DNA of 64,000 nucleotides, taken from NCBI RefSeq assembly GCF_024713945.1, contig NC_134684.1, positions 1,531,001-1,595,000 on the forward strand. Direction: 5' to 3'. The position numbers and the translations under genes were made by a program. This document shows, piece after piece, positions 21,559-33,065 of this stretch (positions are counted from its first letter, which is position 1; every line of letters starts with the position of its first letter). Origin of the DNA: Dermatophagoides farinae. Taxonomy: Eukaryota; Arthropoda; Arachnida; Sarcoptiformes; Pyroglyphidae. The notes under the pieces were generated by a model. The model ran no database searches. It had not been told where the DNA came from and worked only from the letters and a program-made list of their open reading frames with translations.

Positions 21559-24500
21559 ATGGCCGATTGTCATGTTGAAGATGAAGATCAAATTGACCAT
21601 AATGATGATCATGATCAAGATTTTATGGATAAAATGGTATCAACGACAACAACAACATCCGGATGGAAACAACGAAAAGATGGACATGGCGATAACATCA
21701 TGGACGAAGGTAAGTTCATGTTCATTTTTATTCATTCGAATTTGAATTCTTTTTTTTTGGAATGAATGAATGAATGAGAAAAACTCTGACTAGAATGATG
21801 AATGAATGTTCAGATGTTTGTGTGAATCAATTATCCAAATTGTTTGGCTCCATTAAAATTGGTTCTGAATTTTTTTTCTCTCTTGTCCATTTCATTTCAT
21901 TTCATTATTGTCAAAAAATATGATGATGGCTCATTTTGTGTTTCATTCATTCATTCTCAGTTTTTTTTTCTATGTTTCCAAACAACAACAAGAACAAATC
22001 GGCTTATTTAGTCCGAGAATATCGTCCAATCGGATTAAATCCATAGGATACTGTATATATTGCATTTTATTCACAAAATTGATTTCGGTCGTCAGTCAGT
22101 CGGTCGGTGTGCATGCCAGTTGGCCTTATGACCCCTTTGCAATATCAATGGCATGGATTTTTTTTTATTTTATTTTATTTAGAACCATTGTATTTCTAGT
22201 AAATGAGATTTTCTTTGATGATGATGATGATTTTATTTTATTTTGCAGCAAAAAAAAAATCATGTGACAATCATGATCATGATGACATTGACACGCGTTC
22301 GTCTTTAAATGTCATGAATGATATGATTATTTAGAATTATAATATTGCACCAAATTTCAAATTTTCATCATCATCATCATCATCATCATGATGATGAGAA
22401 AAATGTAGAATAGAATTCTGTAATTGTTTTTTACAACAACAACAAAAAAAACTTAAATGAAAGTCAGTCAATTTCGTTGTTCCCATCAAAATTTCCATTG
22501 GCTTTTTTTTTAGTGATCCATTGAGAGCCATTTTACAATTAGCGCAAAATATAATTACTTAGCTCGATGTAGAATTAGTTTTGTTTTTTGTTTTCCAGAA
22601 AACTTAATGAAAAGTTTTTTTTCTGGTCCAGGCTTAAAAACCTTTTTTTTTGATTTTGATTTTGTCCTATTTTTTTTAATGAATATCGACAATGAAATTT
22701 GTTTTTGTATGTTTGGTCCAAAATTTTGTCCGATAGGTCAACAAACCGATTCTTGTTTTGATGATGGTGATGATCAAGAAATGATTGAAAATGACAATGA
22801 TGATGATGATGATGATTTTCAAATTAATCGAAGCAATAGCAGCAACAGCAGCAGCGGCAGCGGCGTCGGTAGTATCAACAACGATCTTAATAATGATGCT
22901 ACGACAAGTATCTGTGGTACAATTTCACCATTAATAACCGCATTTGATTCAAGTAATAATTCATCACCGATTCCAATTTCAACATCAGTATCGATGATTG
23001 GTGGATCATCAAGAAACGATCCATTGATGAGTGCAACCGATTTAAATGTTCGTTATCATCATAATCTTCATCATCATTTTATGATGATGAATAAATGTTC
23101 GAAAGAATTGAACAAAAAAATGACTATGATTCCGGTTACATCGACAATTGATTCAAATTTGAATTCAACAACTTCTTCGGTAACAACTACTGGTGGTGTT
23201 GGTGGTGGTGGTGGTAATGGTAATGGTAGCAATCCCATCATGAATTTTGATTTCGCACTACCACCAATCACCGCTACAGATATGATGTCCGGTAATTTAG
23301 CAACATCAACAACATCGGCTACAGATCTTTTTTTCTCTTATCAACAACAATTATTGGCGGCTAGAAATGCCGCTGCTGTTGCTGCATTTAATGGAAATTC
23401 GACAAATTTGAATCCATTTACGAATACATTTTTGACAAATGGTAATGGTAATCAACATCAACAGCAATTAGGATCACAATTTTCTACCACTAGTCCATTA
23501 TTCAAATCATCAAACAATCAAGCATCAGCAGCTGCTTCATTGGTGACAAGTTATATGCAAAATAGCCTATTACATTCTATGGCGGCCGCTGGTCAATTGC
23601 ATCCATTGAATCTAACATTTGCAACACCGACCATAACGCCGTCATCAACAACTGTTAACCGTCATAATTCAATACAACAGAATTTGATAGAAGAAACGAA
23701 CACACAGACATCGACACAACAACAACAACAACAAGTTCCTGTGAATACAAATAATATTCATCGTTCAAATCAAGGTGAAATATCAAAACAATCACAACAG
23801 AATCATCATCATCATCACCACCAACAGCCTACATCATCAAAATCGGATGATTCGACAAAATCACCGGAACCAATATCTGCTGGTAAATGTTCTAATAACG
23901 GTAGTAATAATAATAATGTCAATGGTAATGATGGTGGTGGTGGTGGTGTTGGTGGTAAACAACCGAAACCAACAATGAATCCATCGAATCTTTTATGTGT
24001 TGTTTGTGGTGATTTAAGCAGTGGTAAACATTATGGTATATTAGCTTGTAATGGTTGTTCCGGTTTCTTTAAACGTAGTGTTCGACGTAAACTTATTTAT
24101 CGGTAGGTTTTCAATTTATTTTTTTTTTCACACACACAATGTTTCATTGCTAACAACAACTATGTCATGTTAGATGTCAAGCTGGTACTGGAAATTGTAT
24201 TATTGATAAACAACATCGAAATCAATGTCAAGCTTGTCGATTAAAGAAATGTATTTCTATGGGTATGAATAAAGATGGTAAGTTTGAACATTTTATCAGT
24301 CATTTGTTCAACCTTAATATTTACTGTTGCTGCCTATTGTGTTGTGTATAGCCGTACAAAATGAAAGACAACCAAGAAATACGGCCACAATACGTCCTGA
24401 AGTTCTGCTTTCGGATTCTAATTCCGAACGATTATTACGTGAAGGTGTTGCTGCTACTGTAGCTGCAGTATTTGGTTTAAGCAATTGTGCTGGTACCATA

Positions 24501-25805
24501 GGAGGAGGTGGTGTTAAACATCGTGATCATGGCCATGGCCATTGGCGATTTAATGATAAACGAACATCAGGTTTACGTGGATCAAATAAATTACAACAAT
24601 CACATAATCATCATCAAAATGGTCATGATAATCATCATAGTAATAGTAAATGTTCAGCTGATCATCATAAAGAGAATCGAAATATAGAAATAAGAAATAG
24701 TGATTCGAACAAAGAATCGATAATTGATTCAACATTTCGATCAAATCTTGGTTCATATTTAATGGCCACATCCGATCCTAGTCAATATTTGAGTATTTCC
24801 GATCTAAGTATACCATCATCCTCATCATCATCATCATCATCATCGTTGATTCTATTGAATCCAGATTCTTTTTATGAAATATCAGCCGGATTATTATTTA
24901 CCGGTGTAAAATGGATAAAAAATTTACCATCATTTGCTAGTCTAGGATTTCGAGATCAGATTGTTCTGTTGGAAGAATCATGGACAGAAATATTCTTATT
25001 GAATGCTATACAATGGAGTTTACCATTGGATAAATGTTCAATATTTTCATCACAAAACATACCAAATGGTAATGATTATGTACCGGAAATTCGTGTACTT
25101 AACGATATGTTTCAAAGATTTCGTATTATGGCCATTACACCGACAGAATTTGCCTGTCTAAAAGCGCTTGCTTTATTCAAACCAGGTTAGTTTTTTTTGA
25201 TTGTTTTCTATTACAATAATTGATATATATTCAATGTTTTTTCCCCATGCCAAAAAAAAACCTAAAATCGTATCATCATCGTTACATTTAATCAACCGAT
25301 CATAAATGAATAAATGATAGAAGCACGAGGCTTAAAAGATGTAACAAAAATTGAACAGATGCAGGATCAATTACAATCAATGCTATTACAGCAAATGATG
25401 AAGAATCAAAATCAGGACACCAGTACCACCACCACCACCACCAGTACCAACACCACCAATCCGATTAGGTAAGTTGAATTAAATTCTGATCGGATCATGA
25501 TCATGATCATGATCAGATGATGATGATGAACATTATTATGACTCTAATCGATTGTGTTCCATTTTCATTATATATGTATGAACGAAAGATTTGGTAAATT
25601 ACTTTTGCTCTTATTATCATTGAAAATCATTCCAACTGAAAAGATAGCATCTATTTATTTCAAAAAAGCGATTGGAAGTAAGTATCAAATAATAATGATG
25701 ATGATGATGATGATCAAATCCTAAAAGCCAACATTTTATTATCAACAAAATTAATTGACAGATACAACTATTGAAAAATTATTATGCGAAATGTTTAAAT
25801 GTTAA
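21559..25805 (+). CDS. Hr51: Nuclear receptor NR2E3/Hr51 (PNR, unfulfilled) type
   Basis: Coding exons are 21559-21709, 22737-24102, 24174-24277, 24352-25185, 25321-25468, 25589-25677 and 25762-25805; all phases agree, giving 911 aa. This orphan receptor regulates photoreceptor and mushroom-body neuron development in other animals. The DNA-binding domain (about residues 470-545) carries the NR2E3-type P-box CNGCSGFF and both C4 fingers. Its second exon boundary falls at LIYR/C and is followed by [19 protein letters not shown]. The ligand-binding domain (about 715-911) has [24 protein letters not shown] and [10 protein letters not shown], and ends [12 protein letters not shown] like human NR2E3. 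The first 470 residues are low-complexity (Ser, Asn, Gly, His, Gln). The exon 2 acceptor is uncertain: 22598, 22631 and 22736 all keep frame. I chose 22736 because it skips a Phe-rich, intron-like stretch. Confidence 0.92.
22366..22396. repeat. (CAT)n microsatellite ending in a palindrome
   Basis: A CAT run that turns into ATGATGATG, so the end can fold back on itself. It lies in NR2E3 intron 1. Confidence 0.75.
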
Positions 25806-26504
25806 TGCTGAATCCGAATGTGTTTGGTGATTGTTTGAAGGTAAAAAAACCTATAAAACAAAAAAAAAAATACCAGATCGTTTACCATAACTATTTCCAC
25901 CAGATGGCACCATGTCGCCTGTATTTTTTAAAAATCGATGGATCGAAAAAATAAATAAACAAACAAACATTCGAATATAAATATCGACAAACTATTACAA
26001 TATAGCAACAAAATGATATTTTGTTTGGATTTTTTTATTTTATTTTACGTCATTTCAAGATCAATTTATTTGGTTTTATTTTATTCAGGATTGGCGGAAT
26101 GAAAACTATGGATGGATGTGGTGGGTACACACACATTATTGTTGCCCATAAACAATATGTAGTAGTGACGATTGTAAACGAAAACAAAACAAAAAAAAAA
26201 TTTAATAAAAAATAAAAATTTCGTAATTGTGTAACAGTTTGTGTGTGTGTGTATGATTGTTTGAAAAATAAATTGAAAAAAAATCAAATTTTTCAGATTT
26301 TAAGTTTACAAAAATATCTTCTTTCCTGATGGATGGGATTTTTGGTGGTAATTAAAAAGTAGATTTAGTAGCACATTCGCTATCATTGACATGAAAAAAG
26401 GTATAGTTTTGATGCCGTAGGATGAGATAAATTTTTTTGTTTCTGTATACATTATGGCTCAACATTTTAAAGATGATAGGATATTTTGATTTTTTCTCCT
26501 GAAA
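25806..26504. other. Convergent 3' flanks of NR2E3 and GPCR
   Basis: A 0.7 kb stretch of AT-rich 3' UTR sequence from both sides, with one CTCF-like motif near its left end and TG/CA repeats. No coding segment. Confidence 0.55.
25897..25911 (+). promoter_or_regulatory. Candidate CTCF site between convergent genes
   Basis: CCACCAGATGGCACC is the best match in the window to the animal CTCF consensus CCASYAGRKGGCR. It lies 92 bp after the NR2E3 stop, between two convergent genes. This is a motif call by eye. Confidence 0.4.
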
Positions 26505-29500
26505 CTAGTCCGGTACTACTAAGGGAGAGTAAAAAGAATTTTTGACCGTAGTATTGTTGTTAGCCATGTTCGATAAAGTTGGTGAAGATAATGATGAAAA
26601 ATTATGATGATTAGGTAATATTTTATTAGACAAATTCTGTTCATTTGAAATGTGATTAACGGTACCACCACCATCACCAAGTAATTCACTTGTTGTACGA
26701 TTAAAATTTGGGCTATGTGATTTAACCACCATTATCAAGTTAGATGGTCGTTGACCACCACTTGTATTATTATTGAATTGTTGTGCAACAGGAGCAGCAG
26801 CATTAGTCGTTAATGAAGATGCGGCATCACTATTGAAAGCTCGATTAAGGGGCCAAAAGTTAAGGAATTTTGTAGAATAACGTCGGAACCTGGAAGTTTG
26901 AAAAAGCATTGAACATGAATATCTATGAACATAAACAAGAAATTATATCTAGCTTATTACCGTTTATTCATTAACAATAATATGATTGGATTAAGCACCG
27001 AATTAAACATGGCCAACCAATAGATGGCCAAAAATATATGCTGTATACCACGTGCTGTTGTTAATTCGGGCCATTGATATGTAGTGAGAAAATATACATG
27101 ATAAGGTAACCAACAAACAGCAAACACAATGACAACTAAACGAATGGAAAAAAAACAACGTTAAACAATGCTGCGATGCTATGATGATTTAGCTTCTTAC
27201 TTACCACAAATTAACATTCGTACAACTTTTTGTTTCGAACGTACTAGACTAGCTTGTGCTTGTGATGTTTCGCCAATCTGTTTACTTCCCCAAAGTACAC
27301 GAGCCATCAATGTATAAGCAATGGCCATTGTCATCAATGGTAATAGATAAGTTAATACCAAAAATAATAGATTGTAACTTGTAAATAAAAAGAAAAAATT
27401 TATTATATAATAAACAGCATAAATTCAATATAAAAGACAAAACAAAACAAAAAAATTTAACTTACAAAAAATCCAATTTTGATTTTCCTGGATATCCATC
27501 TGGCCAAACCATTAAACATACTGTACGTTGCATCGATGTATCATGTAATGTACGTGAAAATATTAATGCTGGTATAGCAAAGATGGCGCTAGCTATCCAT
27601 ATAATCAAAATGTTTATTAATGCACGATTTTTGGTCATTCTTTTTTCAAGTGGATATACAATTGCATTGTATCTATTAAAATATAAAAGAAAAATATTCA
27701 AATTCATCAATCAATCTATCAATAACAATATAATCAATTATTGATTGTGTACAACATCAAATTGATTTAATCTACATCGAAAAAGTAGATAGTGATTAGC
27801 GATGTGGAATATTATTTTATTAGCCCAAATGTACAACAAAAAAAAATTATCCCGATATTAATCTTTTTCAAATGTTTTTCAGTATACTGTTCGATTTGGT
27901 ATCATCAATCAAAAATAAAAAAATATTGTGTTTTGTTTGGAATGGAAAAACAAACCGTGGTGGGTCCCACCCATTGAATGGAACCAAAATTTTTTTCCTC
28001 TATACATACATGTGTTTACCACCAAGTCAATTTAGACAAATTTATTCTCTAGATTTTTTTTTTTAGATTCTGAATCATCGATTTGATTCCAATCATCAAC
28101 CCAATGCCACACACACACACACACACAAATTCCCTCATCATAATCATCATGGTTTCATGAATGTTTTCACAAGAGATTCATTCTGAGAATTCACATACGA
28201 AAATCAAATAAATGTGATACACAAAATAAATGAAAGTGATGATGATGATGGTGTTTGTTACAAACGCTTTTAATACTGAAAATGCCTATAGATTTACTAT
28301 CCTTGAATAATCAATAATAATCACTCAATCTGTATATACACTCATATGATTTGGCCATGTAAACATTTGTTTTAACCATTTTTTTTTTTTTTAGTAATTC
28401 TCTCTTCTATAATTTGCCATAAGAATTTGTATGTGATTTTAATGCTCATCCACCGTGTATTTGATATCATGATATATGATATAATGGATTGTCGAATCTT
28501 TTCTTTTCTTGTTGCCTAATATTTTCCAATAAGCTACAATATTGAATTTATTTTGGTTATTCTTTTTTTTTTCTTTCCAATTTCGGAATGTTTGGAATTT
28601 GAAGAAAAATAAAAATCTAATTATCACAAGCAAATATATTATTGGCCAATGAATCGAATTGAATAAATTAAATGATCAAATTAATTAATTTCCGATTCAA
28701 TAATTAGTGATATCACACACACACACATTAATGAGTACATCAACTTTTCAACACTGTGTGTGTGTGTGTGTGTGTGCCGATAACAACGTTCGACATAAGA
28801 CATGTGCGTGTTTGGGTATCAATTTTCCACGAAAAATTTTTGTGGATTCATTTTTTTTTTTTTTTTTTTTTTTGGTTTTCACGATCAGAATATTTCACAG
28901 AAATTATTGTTTTGATGTATGGCCATTGTTGTATATATATAGAATTAATAATATAAACAAAACAAAACAAAAAAAAAATTTCGTCCGTGGTTTTTTATGA
29001 CGCAAAGCATAAAACAAAAGTATATGAAAAACGACAAAATTGCATCTAATTAAACTAAAACAAAACAAAAAAAACACAAAATGATATGTAAATAGCTTTC
29101 TATATATATGATAATATGGCCATCATTTATGTGTGAGTGCACGTCAGTCGATAGAATTGACATTAGGTATTTGATAATGGATGTTACACTTTTTTTTGTC
29201 CTATGCGGAATCGATCAGTGATTTTATTTTCCATGTTTTCATTATTATTATTCGAGTTTGTTGTTGTTATCATATTTTTTTTTTATTTTTCACATATGTA
29301 CACTATCCTCAAGCCAAAATAACGGTCACGTTTTATCGTTCAATGACGATGATGATGATGATGATGATTGGTAGCACGCAAACAGCAAAATGTTTGTTTT
29401 CATAGTTTATGGTTTTGTCCAATATCCGTGGTTGTTGTTGATGTTTTAAATTGAATTTATGTATTGGACATATCAACAACTCCCATACAAACTGGCCATA

Positions 29501-30342
29501 CAATTCAGCAAGACAGACAGGCAAAAAAAAATTTCTAATCTTTTTTTTTACGCTTTCATTTTATGAAATAAATTTTTTATCATCAGTAAAACATTATTAT
29601 TTTATTTTGCTGTTTTTTTTCATTTTTTTCTTGCCTTAATATTCAAAAGGTTTCAAATGTGATGTGACGACAATGATGGCAAAGATTCTTGCCATAAATT
29701 CTTTGAATAATTTAGCTTGTTTGTGTATGTGTGTGTATGATTATTTCTAAGGCCGACCAAACCGGCCGAATGAAAAGATATGATGGTGTGTGTGTGTGTG
29801 TAGGTATGACCGAGAATATATTCTGTTTATAAATTAAAATAATAATGAAAAAAAACACCTGACTTATTCCGTCAAATTCCGTGTATTATGAATTTTTTAG
29901 AATTTCTTGCAAAAAAAAAAATCTTTCTCACTTACCTTTCTTTACTGGTAAACATGATGGTAAATACCGATATTGCAATAGTTAGATTTGTAATGAAATT
30001 ATTCACTACACAATATCGATGACCAAATGGCCAATGGCCAGTGATCATAAAAACAAAATTAAATGTTGCATTAAACAATAAGGTGACCAAATCGGAAACA
30101 GTTAGATTGAGTAAAAAACAATTAGTAACCGTATGTAATGATTTATGGCCACCAATTGTAGCCAATACTAATAGATTAGCTAAAAGGCCAACCGTTATCA
30201 TTGTGCCGAATATTAATGACCAAATGATTTGAACATCATGTGAAAAATATTGTTCTCCATGATTATTTTCATCATGATTATTTGTTGATGATGTCGTTGA
30301 TTTTTTGGCTAATTTTTTAATAGTTTCATTTACCACCATCAT
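26505..30342 (-). CDS. Rhodopsin-class neuropeptide GPCR, tachykinin/natalisin receptor type
   Basis: Coding exons in transcript order are 30342-29936, 27672-27466, 27377-27205, 27135-26961 and 26889-26505, giving 448 aa. Seven helices are visible. Tachykinin-receptor resemblance is strong: GHWPFGHRYCVVNNFI before helix 3, RTVCLMVWPDG in loop 2 (as in insect TkR86C), RVLWGSKQIGE in loop 3, RSKQKVVRMLI, VCWLPYHVYFL in helix 6, and IFLAIYWLAMFNSVLNPI in helix 7. The helix 3 motif is ERY. The helix 7 NPxxY tyrosine is replaced (NPIIL). The C-tail is Ser/Asn-rich. The ATG at 30342 is the first in frame, preceded by an in-frame His run and a stop at 30438-30436. An overlapping upstream ORF in another frame (30676-30326) could be the true N-terminus if the GAT repeat contains an indel. 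Ligand is unproven. Confidence 0.88.
27673..29935 (-). other. GPCR intron 1
   Basis: A 2.3 kb intron splitting the ERY codon region of helix 3; the other introns of the gene are 71-88 bp. It contains CA/TG tracts, a 22-base T-run near 28850, and AT-rich filler. No nested gene is supported. Confidence 0.65.
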
Positions 30343-30356
30343 AACAGAATCGGTTG

Positions 30357-30428
30357 ACGATGATGATGAGTGATAATGATGGTGATGATGATGATGATGA
30401 TGATAATGGTGATGATGATGATGATGAT
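30357..30428. repeat. (GAT)n imperfect microsatellite at the GPCR 5' end
   Basis: An interrupted GAT run over the region encoding the presumed GPCR N-terminus or its 5' UTR. In one frame it encodes His and in another Ser. It lies exactly where the upstream ORF and the GPCR frame change over. Confidence 0.8.
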
Positions 30429-33065
30429 CGATTCGTTAAATGATGACCAAATGATGATGATGATGATTGATTATGATGGTAATTATTTTCTTTATGATGA
30501 TCACTTTCCATAATCACAGTTGTATCATGTATATCTGACCACATTGATGATGATGATGAATGATGATCTGCTGTACAAATGGTCATTATCGTAATTGTAG
30601 CAGCAGCAGTCATCATTATTGATTTGATGGAAAAAATATTTGAAATATTTGCTATGAACATATCGGACCGCAGCACACAATAGTGTTCTATTCAGCTTTG
30701 TTTTCTGTTTTATTTATGGGGGGAAGTGGGCAAAGAGAAAAAAAATGAAATAAAATTTTAATCCAACTTCCCTCATTCCAATATTCACATTCATTTTTGT
30801 TTCATTTCATTTTTATTTTTTTTTTTTCGGATTGACTCCGAAAAATTTAATAGTTGATTTCCCAGCTGTGTCAAATATATCTATTTGTTTGTGTTCATTC
30901 ATTCATTCATTCATTCACTGAAAAAAATGGACCCTATGAAATGAAATGAAAATTTTTTTTTCGGGCTGTCGTTGTTAATGTTGAACAACTAGCATATGAC
31001 AAGATATGATGATGATGATGGGTTTATCTGATTATGTTAACCTAAAAATATTTTCACTTTTCATGTTCACGTTAATATGGTATATATAGAGATCAAACAT
31101 CGTGAAACTTGGTGAAATGTCACGATATCTATGACTGTGTGTGTGTGGGTGTGTGGTAATAACATTTTTTTTTATTCAAAAATCGGAAATCCAAAAAAAA
31201 AAAAAGTTTATCAGAATAAAAAAAAAAAATTTTTGAAACATCTGGTATACCACCAGTCATAAACAGTAATAAAAATCTTTGAATGTGAAATTCATTCATT
31301 CATTCATTTTTTTTCATTCATTTTTTTTCATCATATGTGCCAAAATTAATGAGCATCATCATCATCATATAATAATTATTCCTTAATAGCTCACCACTTC
31401 CGATGATCATACCAAAAAAAAAAAAAAAAAAAAAATCCGAATTTTTTATTTTCCCTTTTAAGGCATTTTTACAATATGCTACCACTACTGTTCGTGTGTG
31501 TGTATGTGTGTGTGTGTTTGCTGTTAGTTAATCTTGTCTATACGATTATGACATAATAAAAGTTTATTATTATTTTTATCAAAATGAAAATCGTTTTAAT
31601 ATCGATTTTTGAAAGAATGTGAATCATATTTTTTTTCCCCATTTGTCCATCAAAAACTATTAAATCAATATACAGATATATTGTTTATTTATAAATTGAA
31701 TGGGGGGTGAAGGGAAAAAATGTCAACCGATGTTTGTGTGTGTGGACAAACGAATGTGTCTTCTACAATAAATAAAAACAAACAAACAAACAAAACACAT
31801 ATTGGTTGTCATATTTTTAGTAATAATTGGAAATTCTTTGATTCTTTCAGTTTTTTTCTAATATTTTCCCTTTTTCTACATCATAAAATAGTCACATTTA
31901 GTAATAGAAGAAGACGAGCAAGACGAAGAAGAAGAAGAGATGGGAACAAAAACTTAGTTGCTTGACCATATTTATTTTTATTTTTTTTATTTTTTCGTTT
32001 GTTTGTCGCATAATAACAAACACATACAAACATCATCATCATCTTTAAGTTTTTCTTGCTTTGTTGACTCTGTTTATATATAAATAAACAAAGATGCAAT
32101 TAATCAGCCAAGCCCGAAGGACTATCTCTCAAGATCAGACAAAAAAACCTATTCTGGTATATATGGTGTTTGTCAGTTTGATAAAGAATTTTTCGCGCTG
32201 TTTTTTTGCTTTTGCTGAACTGTTTTTTGTTTTTGGTTTTGTTTTTTTTTTGGTTTTTTTTTTTTTGGTTTTTTGATGTGATTGCAAAACGTTGATGATG
32301 ATGATGATGATGATAAAGATGTTTGGCAATGGTCGGTGGCCTTTAAATTGTCTTAGATTGACAAAACAAAACAGACAAAAAAAGAGAATATCATCATCTG
32401 ATTGTTCATTAGTTGATAAATTTTTTTTGTTTTTGTTTTGTTTTTATATAACAAACTTTGACCAATTAGATTTTTATCATTCATTCTGGCATTCTGGCAC
32501 CACATACCGGTATATATTTTGTTGTTGTTGTTTTTGTTGTTGCAAGGATTAGTTTGTTTGTTATTCTTTTGTTTTGTTTTTTTTTTTTGTTGGAATCAAT
32601 GTATGTAGTATTTGTGTTTCGGCATTTGTTTTATAAATATGTTGTTGATTTGTTTCTCTGTCATTAAGTTGGAATTATAAATCAGCCGCATGTTGTGATG
32701 ATGGTGATGATGATCATATAGAAACATTTATTATGACATGAATAGAGAATATAGAATTTAGTCAAAATCGATACAAGTAAAATAGAGAATCTCTGCTGCT
32801 TTAATAATTATTATTATTAAATTGATGTGGGGATTTCTTCACAAATTTATATCGTCGTCATTGTCGTTGCCATTTCAAATTAGTTCAAATGAACTTTTCT
32901 TTGTTCACTTTTTTTTCTCGTATATAATTGAAAATTCAAAAAAGGTAGCTAGAGGAACTACAATGTGTGTGTGTACGGTTTTTAGTACGGTGAAAGATGC
33001 TGCTTTATAGATATATATAATATAATATAGAGAAAAACTAATCATTTAAAGTAATTAGCTTTTAC

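Noticed and set aside
31731-31766. Possible terminal exon for the mini-exon chain (minus strand, KTHSFVHTHKHR)
   Set aside because: It fits phase 0 and an acceptor, but it is short and partly TG-repeat derived. Not enough support.
32094-32156. Plus-strand ATG segment MQLISQARRTISQDQ ending at a GT
   Set aside because: Complex sequence, but the donor is weak and no downstream exon in phase was found. The rest of the frame is poly-Phe from T-runs.
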